Shown here: positions 45,339-54,550 of the stretch, one piece after another
Position numbering within the stretch: the stretch's first letter is position 1
How the letters are laid out: every line of letters begins with the position of its first letter
Notes under the pieces: generated by a model
Seen by the model: the letters and a program-made list of their open reading frames with translations, nothing else
Databases searched by the model: none
Told to the model about the DNA's origin: nothing
Program-made: the position numbers and the translations under genes
Assembly (NCBI GenBank): GCA_012519745.1
Contig: JAAYPO010000005.1
Location: 1 to 54,550, forward strand
DNA: 54,550 bases
Origin: Clostridiaceae bacterium
Lineage (GTDB): Bacteria; Bacillota; Clostridia; Acetivibrionales; DTU013
Direction of reading: 5' to 3'

Positions 45339-46610
45339 TTAGAGCTGCTTCGCTGCCTGGTTCTTCAGCCTGTCTACGATGGAGTCCAGACTCACATCCT
45401 TCTGATCTCCCGTGCGCATATCCTTCAGGACTCCCTTTCCCGCTTCGATTTCATCATCCCCAAGCACGATGGTAAAGGCAAATCCCTTTTTATCCGCGTA
45501 TTTCATCTGGGCCTTCAGGCTTCGGTCCATCAAATCAGTCTCTGCCCATACATTGCAGCCTCTCAGTTTATAAACCAATTGCTGTGCAAAATCCATTGCC
45601 CTCTGTCCCAGAGCCGCAATATAAATATCCGGCGCCGGCGGCTCCTCTATCATGACGCCCTGACTGTCAAGCTCCATCAGCAGCCTCTCAACACCCAGTG
45701 CAAACCCAATGCCCGGCGTGGCAGGCCCGCCGCATTCTTCCACAAGGCCATCATACCTTCCTCCTCCGCAGATAGTGCCCTGTGACCCGCCATTCTCCGA
45801 AACAAACTCAAAAACAGTCTTTGTGTAATAATCCAGGCCTCTGACGATATTGGGATCGATACTGTAGTTGATGCCCAAATTATCAAGTCCCGCCTTCAGC
45901 CCTTCAAAATGGCTCCGGCAGCCCTCGCACAAATTGCCCAGCAGCCTCGGGGCTCCTTCGATAAACCGTTTGCAACCTTCATTCTTGCAATCTATGATCC
46001 TCAGCGGATTCTTCTCAAACCTGCTTTTACAGTCATCACAAAAATACTGCAGGTTCGGTCTGAAGAAATCCTTCAATTTATCATGGTATGCAGACCTGCA
46101 TTCAGGACAGCCGATACTGTTTATATTCAGACCGGTCTGTCTGAGACCCAGTTTTTCAAAAAACATATAAAGGATGCTTATGATCTCCACATCTATCTGC
46201 GGTCCAACAGCTCCAAAGGCTTCGACACCAAACTGGTGAAACTCCCTGTAACGCCCTTTCTGAACATTTTCATACCTGTAGGCAGTAATGTCATAATAAA
46301 GCTTTATGGGCATTGCCAGTGAAAACATGCCGTTTTCTATGTAGCTCCTGACCACTCCGGCTGTGCCCTCGGGTCTGAGAGTTATACTCCTGCCTCCCTT
46401 GTCGTCGAAGGTGTACATCTCCTTCTGCACAATATCCGTAGTATCGCCTACACCTCGCTGAAAAAGCTCCGTATGCTCGAACACAGGTATCCTGATCTCT
46501 TTATATCCAAACCTTTCACAATGCTTTGCAAATACACTGCTGACATATTGCCATTTGTGTATCTCCGAAGGGAGGATGTCGCGTGTCCCCTTTGGCGCCT
46601 GAATCTTCAT
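45339..46610 (-). CDS. hisS: Histidyl-tRNA synthetase
   Basis: Charges tRNA-His. It has 423 residues. IQAPKGTRDILPSEIHKW is the family start. Motif 2 lies in LRPEGTAGVVRSYIE and YRYENVQKGRYREFHQFGVEAFG. The histidine-specific GLDYYTKTVFEF and GGGRYDGLVEECGG follow. Motif 3 is PGIGFALGVERLLM, and a C-terminal anticodon-binding domain ends the protein. It starts at ATG 46610 behind AGGAGG. A terminator-like hairpin at 46664-46695 lies just upstream. No T-box antiterminator sequence was recognised there. Confidence 0.97.
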   Translation of the reverse strand: MKIQAPKGTRDILPSEIHKWQYVSSVFAKHCERFGYKEIRIPVFEHTELFQRGVGDTTDIVQKEMYTFDDKGGRSITLRPEGTAGVVRSYIENGMFSLAMPIKLYYDITAYRYENVQKGRYREFHQFGVEAFGAVGPQIDVEIISILYMFFEKLGLRQTGLNINSIGCPECRSAYHDKLKDFFRPNLQYFCDDCKSRFEKNPLRIIDCKNEGCKRFIEGAPRLLGNLCEGCRSHFEGLKAGLDNLGINYSIDPNIVRGLDYYTKTVFEFVSENGGSQGTICGGGRYDGLVEECGGPATPGIGFALGVERLLMELDSQGVMIEEPPAPDIYIAALGQRAMDFAQQLVYKLRGCNVWAETDLMDRSLKAQMKYADKKGFAFTIVLGDDEIEAGKGVLKDMRTGDQKDVSLDSIVDRLKNQAAKQL

Positions 46611-46650
46611 AGCAACCTCCTGTTATGCAACTATATTTCCCAGTTCCCTG

Positions 46651-46695
46651 TTAATAAATAAAACTCTCGTCAGACTATCAAGTCAAGGACGAGAG
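46651..46695 (-). terminator. Intrinsic terminator between the MBL gene and hisS
   Basis: On the minus strand CTCTCGTC and GACGAGAG form a perfect stem around 16 bases, followed by TTTTATTTATT. It lies about 95 bases after the MBL gene and 54 before hisS, so it ends the former or attenuates the latter. Confidence 0.7.
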
Positions 46696-46788
46696 GTTAA
46701 TTAATATTTTAGCACAATGGATTCAGTTGTCAATACATACCTGTTGCTGCGGGCAATGCCCGTACCTGCGGCGGGCAACGGCCTTCAC

Positions 46789-47454
46789 TCATATCCAGGG
46801 ATTGTTCAGCCGCTCAAATTCAATAGTCGTCACAGGCCCATGTCCGGGGTAAACCTTCAGAGAACCCTCCAGCTTCATCAATCGCCTGAGTGACTCAATT
46901 ATTTTTCTATGGTCACCGGCTCCGAGATCCGTCCTTCCGATACTCAGCCTGAACAAGGTATCGCCCGTAAAGATGCAGCTTTCGCCTTCGCCGCTTCCTT
47001 TACCTTCGCTACTGCCGGTGCCTTCGCCTTCGCCGTCGGTTAACATAATGCAGATGCTGCCGGGAGTATGCCCCGGTGTATGAATGACCCGAAGCTTTGC
47101 TCCACCAAGCTCCAGTACATCGCCATCCTTTACCATAATATCCGACATACCAAAGCTCTGTCCGTGGCCAAACAAAGCCGACCCATTCAACATACGGTCT
47201 CCCAGCAGCGGCGCATCCTCTCCATGCACCACCGTTTTGCCGCCAAGGGCCTCCCGCAGATTATCGACATTTGAAATGTGGTCGATATGGGCATGGGTCA
47301 AAATAATATATTTAAGTTTCAGTGAATGCTCGTCAACTACCTTTGCGATATCCTCAACATCCGCACCAGGATCGATAACCGCCGCTTCCCCGCCGTCACC
47401 CAGTACATAACAGTTAGAGTCGAACATGCCATTCAATATTGCTTTCAAAATCAT
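46789..47454 (-). CDS. Metallo-beta-lactamase-fold hydrolase (glyoxalase II-like)
   Basis: A zinc hydrolase of the GloB-like MBL group, usually acting on thioesters. It has 221 residues. The metal site is LTHAHIDHISNV (H-x-H-x-D-H), followed by VIHTPGHTPGSICIML, the bridging Asp in CIFTGDTLF and the last His in YPGHGP. Start MILKAILNGMFDSNCYVLGD, GAAVIDPG and ATG 47454 behind GAGGG are typical. Residues about 137-156 are a Gly/Glu/Ser loop (EGEGTGSSEGKGSGEGE) inserted between two core strands, longer than usual. This small single-domain form commonly sits beside rel and hisS in Clostridia; the substrate is unknown. Confidence 0.9.
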   Translation of the reverse strand: MILKAILNGMFDSNCYVLGDGGEAAVIDPGADVEDIAKVVDEHSLKLKYIILTHAHIDHISNVDNLREALGGKTVVHGEDAPLLGDRMLNGSALFGHGQSFGMSDIMVKDGDVLELGGAKLRVIHTPGHTPGSICIMLTDGEGEGTGSSEGKGSGEGESCIFTGDTLFRLSIGRTDLGAGDHRKIIESLRRLMKLEGSLKVYPGHGPVTTIEFERLNNPWI

Positions 47455-47589
47455 TACTATCCCTCATTCACTATCATTATTAATATATCAACTTCATTCA
47501 TAACCTTTTTCAGCCAGTACTTTGCTGATATTTATTCACTCGCCCGCTACTCTTTCAGGCATCCATACCTCTTGCTGCTTCCAAATTAT

Positions 47590-47738
47590 TCGAGTGTACA
47601 AAATTTCAGTTAATGTCGGCTTTTTGGGAAATATAATGTAATATGGCCATAAACGGGTTACATAAGTAGGTAAATTCTGGAATACGTCAACTCACATCCG
47701 GGAAATATCTTACATTAATTGAAATTTTGTACACTCGA
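47590..47738. mobile_element. MITE-like element with 27-bp terminal inverted repeats
   Basis: The left end, TCGAGTGTACAAAATTTCAG.., and right end, ..TTGAAATTTTGTACACTCGA, are inverted repeats matching at 26 of 27 bases. The element is 149 bp, with an AT-rich interior and no ORF. No transposase gene is present; such elements are moved in trans. No target duplication was recognised. Confidence 0.75.
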
Positions 47739-47882
47739 CCTCGTTTCACCAGTTATGTCCGACCTCGTTTCACCCGCCACTAGTTGAACTTTTGTACACC
47801 CGACCTCGTTTCACCCGCCACTAGTTGAACTTTTATACACCCGACCTCGTTTCACCCGCCACTAGTTGAACTTTAGTACACT
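47736..47882. repeat. 41-bp tandem array built on the inverted-repeat end
   Basis: Units start at 47760, 47801 and 47842, preceded by a 24-base partial at 47736. Each contains CGACCTCGTTTCACC, CACTAGTTGAAC and TTTTGTACACC. The part TTGAACTTTTGTACACCCGA is the right end of the adjacent 149-bp element with two base changes. The remainder of 47883-48038 holds no recognisable feature. Confidence 0.85.
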
Positions 47883-48038
47883 CCCTGCTGAAAGAGGTTT
47901 GGCTTAAGGTTTAAACTACGGCTCGCCAATGAACTGTACGCTTGAGCTGCACTAACCATGCACCGGCTACGTACCAGCCTTGCACGGCCATGCACCCACC
48001 ACGCCAACGCCTTCGAAATAAGCTCCGCTTCTTCCCTA

Positions 48039-50231
48039 TCATCCCTTGCTGCGGGTCACTTCAAACACACCATCCACCTTTCGCAGCTTTTTGATGATCT
48101 TATCAAGCTGCTCTGTGTCCGTTATCTCCAGCGTCAGGCTGATAAGGGCGATCTGGTCCCTGGTAGTCCTGGCATTCATCGCCTTGAGGGGTATCTTCGC
48201 CTCGCCGATGGTGTTGGTCACTTCCATCAGCAGCTGGGTCCTGTCATTGGCCATGACTGTGATATCAGCCTTATACGCCACATTGCTGGCAGTATACCAC
48301 TTCACCTCGATGAGCCGTTCCTCTTCCCCCGCACTGTTGGCAACATTGATACAGTCGCTCCTGTGCACCGAAACACCGCGGCCCCGGGTGATATATCCGA
48401 TAATATCGTCCCCCGGCACCGGGTTGCAGCACCGTGAAAGCCTGACCAGGCAGTTGGCGATACCCTTTACGATGACACCGTTCTCGGGTATCTTCTTTTT
48501 TTTCCTGTCCTTGTCCTTATCCTGCCTCAGCAGCTGCTCCTTCTCAAGTTCCTCACGAAGCTCTTCGGGCTTCAGCGTTTTCCTGTATTCCTCACGCAGC
48601 CGGGTAACTATCTTACTGGCTCCGATGCCGCCATAGCCCACCGCAGAAAACATATCCTCAAGGGAGTTGAAATTGTACTTTTTAAATACGATCTCGATCC
48701 ACTCGTTCTTAAACAGCTGATTATACTGAAGCCCCTGTTTCTTCAGCTCCCGGTCTATGGATTCTCTGCCCCTTAATATATTCTCTTCCCTGTTTTCCTT
48801 TTTGAACCACTGGTTGATCTTGTTCCTGGCCTGGGAGCTCTTGACTATCTTCAGCCAGTCACGGCTGGGCCCGTGAACATTCGAGGAGGTAAGTATCTCA
48901 ACGATATCGCCGTTTTTCAGCGAATAATTCAGCTTGACGATCTCACCATTCACCCTTGCACCCATCATTTTATTGCCGACAGCACTATGTATGGCATATG
49001 CAAAATCGATAGGCGTCGAACTAATCGGAAGATTGACCACATCGCCCTTGGGAGTGAAAACGAACACCTCATCTGCAAACAGATCGACCTTTACCGTCTC
49101 AACAAACTCATTGGCGTCGCTGGCCTCCTTCTGCCACTCCAGCATCTGCCGCAGCCATGCCAGCTTGTTGTCCAGCTCGCTCCTGCCCGATGCCGATCCC
49201 TCTTTATACTTCCAGTGGGCCGCAATACCGACCTCGGCCACCTTGTGCATATCCCAGGTCCTGATCTGCACCTCAAATGGGTGCCCGTCGTGTCCGATCA
49301 GCGTAGTATGCAGCGACTGGTACATGTTCGGCTTCGGCATGGCGATATAGTCCTTGAACCTGCCCGGCATGGGCTTGTAAAGCTCATGGACCAGACCCAG
49401 CACGGCATAACAATCCTTAACGGAATTTACTATGACGCGCACGGCAAAAAGATCATATATCTGATCAAGTGTTTTGTTCTGCGCCTGCATTTTTCGAAAA
49501 ATACTATAGAAATGCTTGGGACGGCCGTCGATCTGCGTCTCGATGCCGAGTTCTGTGGTTTTTTCGTTTATCTCAGCAATAATGCTTGAAATATATGCTT
49601 CACGTTCCTTGCGCTTTTTTGCGATCTTCTCGACCAGGTCATAATATTCCTTTGGATGCAAATACCGAAGACAGCTGTCCTCCAGTCCCCACTTCACCTT
49701 TGAAATACCCAGCCTGTGTGCCAGCGGCGCATATATCTCCAGTGTCTCCCTGGCCTTTTCGATCTGCTTGTCATGGGGCATGAACTTGAGGGTATTCATA
49801 TTATGCTGACGGTCAGCCAGCTTTATCAGTATCACTCGGATATCCTTGGCCATAGCAAGGAACATTTTCCTCAGGTTTTCAGCCTGCTGCTCCTCCTTGG
49901 TGGTGTATGGGATCTTATCCAGCTTCGTGACACCATCAACAAGCATGGCCGTATCCTCGCCAAACAGCTCCCTAATCTCCTCATACGTGCAGTTTGTATC
50001 CTCAACAGTATCATGCAAAAGGCCGGCAATGATCGCTGTGCAGTCCAGCTCCAAATCCGCCAGGATGTGCGCCACCTCTACCGGATGGATAATATACGGC
50101 TCACCCGACTCCCTGAACTGGCCCTCATGTGCCTTTTTGGCCATACCATAAGCCTTGTCGAGCAACGTCGTATCACAGCCCGGATTATATTTATTGATTT
50201 TGTTGACAAGCTTTTTGTACCGGTTGTCCAT
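48039..50231 (-). CDS. rel: Bifunctional (p)ppGpp synthetase/hydrolase
   Basis: Makes and degrades the stringent-response alarmone. It has 730 residues. The N-terminal HD hydrolase domain has an intact site (HPVEVAHILADL, GLLHDTVEDTNCTYEEI). The synthetase domain has RPKHFYSIFRKMQ and YDLFAVRVIVNSVKDCYAVLG. A TGS domain (VFTPKGDVVNLPISSTPIDFAYAIHSAVGN), the conserved RCCNPVPGDDIIGYITRGRGVSVHR zinc-finger region and a C-terminal ACT domain complete it. Both catalytic halves look functional, so it is the Rel/SpoT type rather than synthetase-only RelA. It starts at ATG 50231 behind GGAGG, 22 bases after apt. Confidence 0.97.
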   Translation of the reverse strand: MDNRYKKLVNKINKYNPGCDTTLLDKAYGMAKKAHEGQFRESGEPYIIHPVEVAHILADLELDCTAIIAGLLHDTVEDTNCTYEEIRELFGEDTAMLVDGVTKLDKIPYTTKEEQQAENLRKMFLAMAKDIRVILIKLADRQHNMNTLKFMPHDKQIEKARETLEIYAPLAHRLGISKVKWGLEDSCLRYLHPKEYYDLVEKIAKKRKEREAYISSIIAEINEKTTELGIETQIDGRPKHFYSIFRKMQAQNKTLDQIYDLFAVRVIVNSVKDCYAVLGLVHELYKPMPGRFKDYIAMPKPNMYQSLHTTLIGHDGHPFEVQIRTWDMHKVAEVGIAAHWKYKEGSASGRSELDNKLAWLRQMLEWQKEASDANEFVETVKVDLFADEVFVFTPKGDVVNLPISSTPIDFAYAIHSAVGNKMMGARVNGEIVKLNYSLKNGDIVEILTSSNVHGPSRDWLKIVKSSQARNKINQWFKKENREENILRGRESIDRELKKQGLQYNQLFKNEWIEIVFKKYNFNSLEDMFSAVGYGGIGASKIVTRLREEYRKTLKPEELREELEKEQLLRQDKDKDRKKKKIPENGVIVKGIANCLVRLSRCCNPVPGDDIIGYITRGRGVSVHRSDCINVANSAGEEERLIEVKWYTASNVAYKADITVMANDRTQLLMEVTNTIGEAKIPLKAMNARTTRDQIALISLTLEITDTEQLDKIIKKLRKVDGVFEVTRSKG

Positions 50232-50253
50232 CCATTCCTCCGAAAAAGCAAAT

Positions 50254-50769
50254 CTAGAACTGAACTACCGATGTCACATCATACCCCTTCAGCCTTTCCC
50301 TGCCATTGAGGAAGCCCAGCTCAATAAAGAAGACCAGCCCTGCAACCTCGCCGCCAAGCTTCTCGATCAGTTTGATGTTGGATTCGGTAGTGCCGCCAGT
50401 TGCCAGCAGGTCATCTACGATAACTATTCTCTGCCCCGGCTTGATGGCATCCTCATGTATCTCCAATATATCAGTGCCATATTCAAGCTGATACTCTATA
50501 CTAACCGTCTTATACGGAAGCTTTCCCCTCTTTCTGATCGGAACGAATCCTTTATGCATAGCGTAAGCCAGCGGCGCTCCGAATATAAATCCTCTCGATT
50601 CAGGCCCGATTATCAGGTCGAAATCCCCCAGCCGTTCAACCAGCTTTTTCATTTCATCAACACTCTGCTGCAGCGCGTCTGCATCCTGCAAGACAGTGGT
50701 GATATCGATAAAATCGATGCCTTTCTTAGGAAAATCCGGTACATGCCGCAGTGCTTCCTTAAGATCCAT
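50254..50769 (-). CDS. apt: Adenine phosphoribosyltransferase
   Basis: Salvages adenine with PRPP to AMP. It has 171 residues from ATG 50769 (GGAGGG ahead; upstream in-frame codons belong to the leader). Motifs are [52 protein letters not shown] and the PRPP loop [15 protein letters not shown]. recJ ends 16 bases upstream and rel starts 22 bases downstream. The recJ-apt-rel order is conserved in Firmicutes. Confidence 0.96.
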   Translation of the reverse strand: MDLKEALRHVPDFPKKGIDFIDITTVLQDADALQQSVDEMKKLVERLGDFDLIIGPESRGFIFGAPLAYAMHKGFVPIRKRGKLPYKTVSIEYQLEYGTDILEIHEDAIKPGQRIVIVDDLLATGGTTESNIKLIEKLGGEVAGLVFFIELGFLNGRERLKGYDVTSVVQF

Positions 50770-50785
50770 GTGAATACCCTCCGTT

Positions 50786-53278
50786 TCAATGGTCAATACA
50801 GTGCCTGGCTCCCTGGAGCCCTGTGTATAGTCTCGAGGACTCAAGCTCAACCTTTTCAGTCCCCTGCGGGGCTTCGACTGCTATGCTGCCTGCTCCTGTT
50901 TCCCTTATGACAAGCAATCCAAGCTCCTGGAATATTTCAAGTGACCTCTTAAGTTTAAAAAAGTTCATTTCGATCCTGCAGTTTTCAGCCAGCCGGGCAC
51001 TCAATTCATACAAATCTTCAATAACAAAGCCGCCGCCTGCTGCCTTCGACCTGGATCGTACATATTTGTACACCGTCTCAAGCTCATGTCTCTCAGGTAT
51101 CAACACAGATGAACTGAGCCTGTATTGGCCTTTCATGCTTTTAACGGTCTGTACAATACTATTATTATAGTCATTAGGTATAGTAAAAACAATATTTTTG
51201 TCGAGATTAGTAAATATGCAAGGTTTAATGTCTCTTATTATCAGTTGGAGTCTTTCTGTTCCCCTCCAGACGTTTATGTCGGGAGTAAAAACCACATCAA
51301 TAGCATCACCGACACGATACCGGCCAGCCATAGCACCAAATCCGAACCCTATCGCCTCAACACAAAAACTGGCATCAGTGAGTCTGAGCTTCAAATGCTT
51401 CCCTCCGCTAAGGGTCGCTATATCGGCGATTTTCAATGCCATATACCCGAAATGGGGATTGGGATTGGACTCACCGAAAGGAGCCATTTTACCTATTTCC
51501 TTCACACTCTCCACCGTGATCTCGCCCCGCCCGACAAACGCATCGACCCTCAGGCACGGCAGCATATCTGCATCGGTAAGAACGCTGTCGGCATATTCAT
51601 TTATTCTTTTTCTAAGCTCCTCTATCCTGCTGCTCTGAATGGAAATACCCGCCGCCATCTCGTGCCCGCCGAACCTGTCCAGCAGATCCTCGCAGCAGGT
51701 CAGCGCTTTGAACAGATTGAAGCATTTGATACTCCTGCCCGAGCCCTTCCCATTGCCCTCTTCATCAATAGCAATAATAATGCTCGGCCTGTTGTACCGC
51801 TCAGTTATCTTTGAAGATACAATACCGACCACGCCATGGTGCCAGCCCTCACCACAGACCACCAGCACCTTTTCCCTGTCAGGGTCCAGCTTTTCCTCAA
51901 CGTAGTTGATGGCCGCCTCCAGTATCAAGTTTTCAGTTTCCTGACGCTGCCGGTTCTCCTCATCCAGTTCCTTGGCCAGTGCCTCCGCCAGCACCCTGTC
52001 ATCGACAGTAAACAGCCTGACGCCCCTCTCCGCGTTGCCAAGCCGGCCTGCAGCATTGACTCTTGGAGCCAGTCCGTAGGCCGCGCCGTATGACGTGATC
52101 TCCTTGCCGCCTAACCCTGCTGCCCTTATCAATGCTGCCATCCCAGGGTTTTGAGTTGTTTTCATAGCCTTCAGCCCAAGGCTGGCGATTATTCTGTTTT
52201 CATCCAATAGCGGCACAATGTCGGCTATTGTCGCAAGCCCAGCAAGATCGATGTACTTGAGGAAATCATTTGATCCGGCGGTTTGTGGTTCACCTGCGGT
52301 CTGTGGATCTCCGACGGTTTGTGAATCTCCGGCGGTTTGTGGTTCACCTGTGGTCTGTGGACCATCTATGGCCTGTGGATCTCTAGCAGTTTGTAGATCT
52401 CCTATGGCCTGTGGCACGCCAGCGGTCTGTGGATCTCCGCCGTGCAAACCAGTATTAACTGCATTTCCGGCATCTCTCATATTTGCTTCCCTGATGCATA
52501 TAGCCTGCACCAGCTTGAATGCAACACCAGCCCCGCAAAGCTCCTTGAACGGATAACCGCAGCCGGGCTTGTGGGGGTTCATCACTGCTATAGCCTCCGG
52601 TAAAGCATCCTTGCACTCATGATGATCAGTCACGATGACATCAATACCCGCCTCAGTCAGAAACCGCACTTCATCAACCGATGTGATACCGCAATCCACG
52701 GTCACCACCAGAGACGGTCCAAGCTGCCTGACCTTTTCCGCGCTGGACATCGTCAGACCGTAGCCGTCCTCCATCCTGTCGGGTATGAAATATCTGACCT
52801 TTGCCCCCCGGGATCCAAAAAAACTATATAGAATGGAAGTGGCTGCCACACCATCCACATCATAATCGCCATATACAAGTATATCCTCCCGGCGGCCGAT
52901 AGCCTGCAGGATCCTGGACACTGCCTGTTCCATGCCATCCATTAGAAAAGGATCATACAGATTCGATATATCAGGCTTCAAGAAGCTCCTGACATATTCT
53001 ATGCCTGAGACACCGGCACTGACAGTCCCCTCACCGGCTTTCTCAGCACCAGCTGCGCTCACATCACCTACCTCCGCGCCACCACTGCCCTCAGCACCAG
53101 CCGCGCTCACATCACCTGCCTCCGCGCCACCACTGCCCTCAGCATCAGCTGCCGTACCGGCCGTGATGCCCCGGCTCACAAAAATCCTCGCTGCCAGCCT
53201 GGAAATACCCGCGCCTTCGGCCAGCCTGTCCACTTCCTCCTCATCGATATCCTTATAAGCCCAAACCTTCTGCAGCAC
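50786..53278 (-). CDS. recJ: Single-stranded-DNA exonuclease RecJ
   Basis: A 5'-3' exonuclease in recombination and mismatch repair. About 830 residues. The DHH domain has [29 protein letters not shown] and [22 protein letters not shown] (motif DHH). The DHHA1 domain has [11 protein letters not shown], and an OB/C-terminal domain follows. Two in-frame repeat expansions stand out. One is at about residues 38-86 (a 16-residue unit, [16 protein letters not shown]). The other is at about 278-336 (a six-residue unit, mostly GDPQTA/EPQTAG, some nine copies) inside the DHH region. The start is uncertain: GTG 53278 has AAAGGAG 11 bases ahead; GTG 53326 is the longest option. The yqeY terminator lies just upstream. 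Confidence 0.93.
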   Translation of the reverse strand: MLQKVWAYKDIDEEEVDRLAEGAGISRLAARIFVSRGITAGTAADAEGSGGAEAGDVSAAGAEGSGGAEVGDVSAAGAEKAGEGTVSAGVSGIEYVRSFLKPDISNLYDPFLMDGMEQAVSRILQAIGRREDILVYGDYDVDGVAATSILYSFFGSRGAKVRYFIPDRMEDGYGLTMSSAEKVRQLGPSLVVTVDCGITSVDEVRFLTEAGIDVIVTDHHECKDALPEAIAVMNPHKPGCGYPFKELCGAGVAFKLVQAICIREANMRDAGNAVNTGLHGGDPQTAGVPQAIGDLQTARDPQAIDGPQTTGEPQTAGDSQTVGDPQTAGEPQTAGSNDFLKYIDLAGLATIADIVPLLDENRIIASLGLKAMKTTQNPGMAALIRAAGLGGKEITSYGAAYGLAPRVNAAGRLGNAERGVRLFTVDDRVLAEALAKELDEENRQRQETENLILEAAINYVEEKLDPDREKVLVVCGEGWHHGVVGIVSSKITERYNRPSIIIAIDEEGNGKGSGRSIKCFNLFKALTCCEDLLDRFGGHEMAAGISIQSSRIEELRKRINEYADSVLTDADMLPCLRVDAFVGRGEITVESVKEIGKMAPFGESNPNPHFGYMALKIADIATLSGGKHLKLRLTDASFCVEAIGFGFGAMAGRYRVGDAIDVVFTPDINVWRGTERLQLIIRDIKPCIFTNLDKNIVFTIPNDYNNSIVQTVKSMKGQYRLSSSVLIPERHELETVYKYVRSRSKAAGGGFVIEDLYELSARLAENCRIEMNFFKLKRSLEIFQELGLLVIRETGAGSIAVEAPQGTEKVELESSRLYTGLQGARHCIDH

Positions 53279-53368
53279 CTCTGCGACCACTCCTTTACAC
53301 CAGCATGGGCACAGTGACCGAGGCACAGGAACCGTCCCCCTGCCACACCTCTGCTTCTGTGTCCAATG

Positions 53369-53398
53369 AAAAAAGCCCGACTTTCATCGAGCTTTTTT
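53369..53398 (-). terminator. Intrinsic terminator after yqeY
   Basis: On the minus strand AAAAAAGCTCGA and TCGGGCTTTTTT pair (one G-T) around TGAAAG, with the T-run inside and after the stem. It lies 10 bases after the yqeY stop and upstream of recJ. Confidence 0.9.
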
Positions 53399-53408
53399 CA
53401 TATTATAT

Positions 53409-53852
53409 TTAACCTAAAATCCTTTTAACGATCATATTGATCATTTTGCCGTCTGCTCTGCCCCTGACTCTGGGCATCACAGCCTGCATCACCTTGCCCA
53501 TGTCCCTGACCGAAGCTGCTCCTGTCTCATCCACCGCCTGGCGGACCATGACCTCCAGCTCCTCTTCGGTAAGCTGCTGGGGCAGGTACTTCAGCAGAAC
53601 ATCCATCTCAGCCTTCAAGCTGTCCACCAGATCCTGTCTGCCGCTTTTCTCATACTCCGGCAGAACATCCCTTCTCTTTTTCACTTCTTTTGCAATGACA
53701 TCGATTATACCATCATCATCAAGAGTTATCCTATTATCCTTTTCAATCTGAAGAATTGCAGCCCTGGCCATCTGGATCGTGTTTTTTCCCACCGTATCCT
53801 TTTGCTTCATTGCATTCTTCATATCTTCAAGCAATTGCTCCTTAAGGGACAT
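53409..53852 (-). CDS. yqeY: GatB/YqeY domain-containing protein
   Basis: 147 residues from ATG 53852 (GGGAGG ahead). The protein is a small all-helical domain related to the tRNA-binding tail of the GatB amidotransferase subunit (MKQKDTVGKNTIQMARAAILQIEKD, KRRDVLPEYEKSGRQDL, LKYLPQQLTEEELE, MGKVMQAVMPRVRGRADGKMINMIVKRIL). It is nearly always found next to rpsU, as here. A role near translation or tRNA is supposed; no activity is established. Confidence 0.94.
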   Translation of the reverse strand: MSLKEQLLEDMKNAMKQKDTVGKNTIQMARAAILQIEKDNRITLDDDGIIDVIAKEVKKRRDVLPEYEKSGRQDLVDSLKAEMDVLLKYLPQQLTEEELEVMVRQAVDETGAASVRDMGKVMQAVMPRVRGRADGKMINMIVKRILG

Positions 53853-53900
53853 TGTCAAGCCTCCCGCGTACAAACTGATCTGCAGACCTCTGATACGGAC

Positions 53901-54077
53901 TTATTTAAACTTCCTTTTCCTAGCCGCTTCAGACTTTTTCTTCCTCTTTACGCTCGGCTTCTCGTAGTGTTCTCTTTTTCTAACTTCAGCCAGTACGCCC
54001 GATTTTGCGCACTGACGCTTAAATCTCTTAAGTGCACTGTCGAGAGATTCATTTTCTTTTACCCGAACTTCAGACAT
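53901..54077 (-). CDS. rpsU: 30S ribosomal protein S21
   Basis: A small basic protein of the 30S subunit near the mRNA exit. It has 58 residues from ATG 54077 (GGAGGG ahead). [42 protein letters not shown] and the Lys/Arg-rich end are the full family pattern. It is first in the unit with yqeY. A promoter lies at 54177-54206. Confidence 0.97.
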   Translation of the reverse strand: MSEVRVKENESLDSALKRFKRQCAKSGVLAEVRKREHYEKPSVKRKKKSEAARKRKFK

Positions 54078-54176
54078 GTATATCCCTCCCTCCGATGGTA
54101 GCAATTGTGCCAGGTATAAACCATATTTATTGCTTCAACTACTTGTGGGAATCAAGCTATTTGTAGCACACAGTAT

Positions 54177-54206
54177 ATTATATATTATTCTTCAAAATAA
54201 AGTCAA
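54177..54206 (-). promoter_or_regulatory. Promoter of rpsU-yqeY
   Basis: On the minus strand -35 TTGACT (54201-54206) and a perfect -10 TATAAT (54177-54182) are 18 bases apart. About 100 bases separate it from the rpsU start. Confidence 0.75.
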
Positions 54207-54406
54207 TAGAGATAAAGCATAATTGAAATATGGCGAAGTCTGTGACCTGTACATGGATCCATTCCGTATACCCTTCCGGACCCAGTGACTATTTTTTACT
54301 CCATCAATCCTTCAACACAAAAAATGCGATTTTTTATGGGTTCAAGGGCCAAGCAGACATCAAGCAGGCAACGCTTGGGCAATACTTTTTGGGCAATATA
54401 TGGTGG

Positions 54407-54550
54407 GTGTGCAAAAACCACGTTACCTGGGCACAATTTCATTGATTTTATTGAATACATTCAATAATTTAGACCTTTATATGAGATTTTACCGAGATTT
54501 TGAGCCTCCAAAATCGTGTTGTGCGCCCAGACAATGCGTTTTTTGCACAC
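54407..54550. repeat. Inverted-repeat pair at the window edge
   Basis: GTGTGCAAAAAC at 54407 continuing through CCTGGGC is matched, in reverse complement, by GCCCAGAC..GTTTTTTGCACAC ending at 54550. The arms are about 30 bp with some gaps and enclose about 80 bases. No gene is supported in 54207-54550; an ORF at 54230-54445 on the plus strand has no ribosome binding site or family features. Confidence 0.4.

Noticed and set aside
46611-46788. T-box riboswitch upstream of hisS
   Set aside because: A terminator hairpin is there, but I could not find the conserved T-box antiterminator sequence or a specifier loop.
54230-54467. Plus-strand ORFs near the right edge
   Set aside because: No ribosome binding site or domain, and overlap with the inverted repeat arms.

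Overview
The window looks like a chromosomal segment of an anaerobic, spore-forming Firmicute of class Clostridia. The evidence is a SpoIIP sporulation hydrolase, a CIRCE-controlled hrcA-grpE-dnaK-dnaJ cluster, RemA, a single-chain glycyl-tRNA synthetase, a fused 2-hydroxyacyl-CoA dehydratase activase, and strong GGAGG ribosome binding sites on almost every gene. Nearly all genes lie on the minus strand. Genus and species cannot be fixed from the sequence alone.

Layout. (1) 1-5115: one end of a very large secreted protein with Ig-like/D-x-A-G-N repeats, divergent from a TetR-family regulator (5286-5924) with a palindromic operator between them. (2) 5925-6613: gene-free, with 21-bp and 41-bp tandem repeats. 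(3) 6614-9241: pyruvate, phosphate dikinase. (4) 9464-16957: a compact locus matching the flavin-based extracellular electron transfer (FLEET) locus described in Listeria. In transcription order it holds ndh2 (type II NADH dehydrogenase with a DoxX-like membrane part), a polyprenyl diphosphate synthase, a UbiA/MenA-like prenyltransferase, a NusG-domain-II protein, a Gx-family membrane protein, a two-domain PplA-like lipoprotein and an ApbE/FmnB flavin transferase. Together they would pass electrons from NADH through a demethylmenaquinone-type pool to a surface flavolipoprotein. This is the most notable system in the window.

(5) 17284-21465: housekeeping operon yicC-remA-rpoZ-coaBC-glyS, lacking the gmk gene usually found between remA and rpoZ. 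(6) 21658-28678: heat-shock operon hrcA-grpE-dnaK-dnaJ-prmA-rsmE behind a perfect CIRCE. (7) 28794-33163: hemW, lepA, folD. (8) 33520-35906: spoIIP, a small one-TM protein, and a separate plus-strand unit for a 44-residue membrane peptide. (9) 36230-37114: an orphan DUF559/Vsr-like nuclease-fold protein. (10) 37526-42127: the 1533-residue activase. (11) 42758-47454: lepB, aspS, hisS and a metallo-beta-lactamase-fold hydrolase. (12) 48039-54077: rel, apt, recJ, yqeY and rpsU.

A second theme is repeats. Intergenic spaces carry several unrelated minisatellites (unit lengths 20, 21, 38, 41, 41 and 44 bp), three small elements bounded by inverted repeats, and an interspersed two-hairpin element with apparent covariation. 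Several otherwise conserved proteins (RecJ, SpoIIP, Ndh2, HemW, the activase, the MBL hydrolase) carry in-frame low-complexity expansions. No rRNA, tRNA, CRISPR array, transposase or prophage gene was seen.
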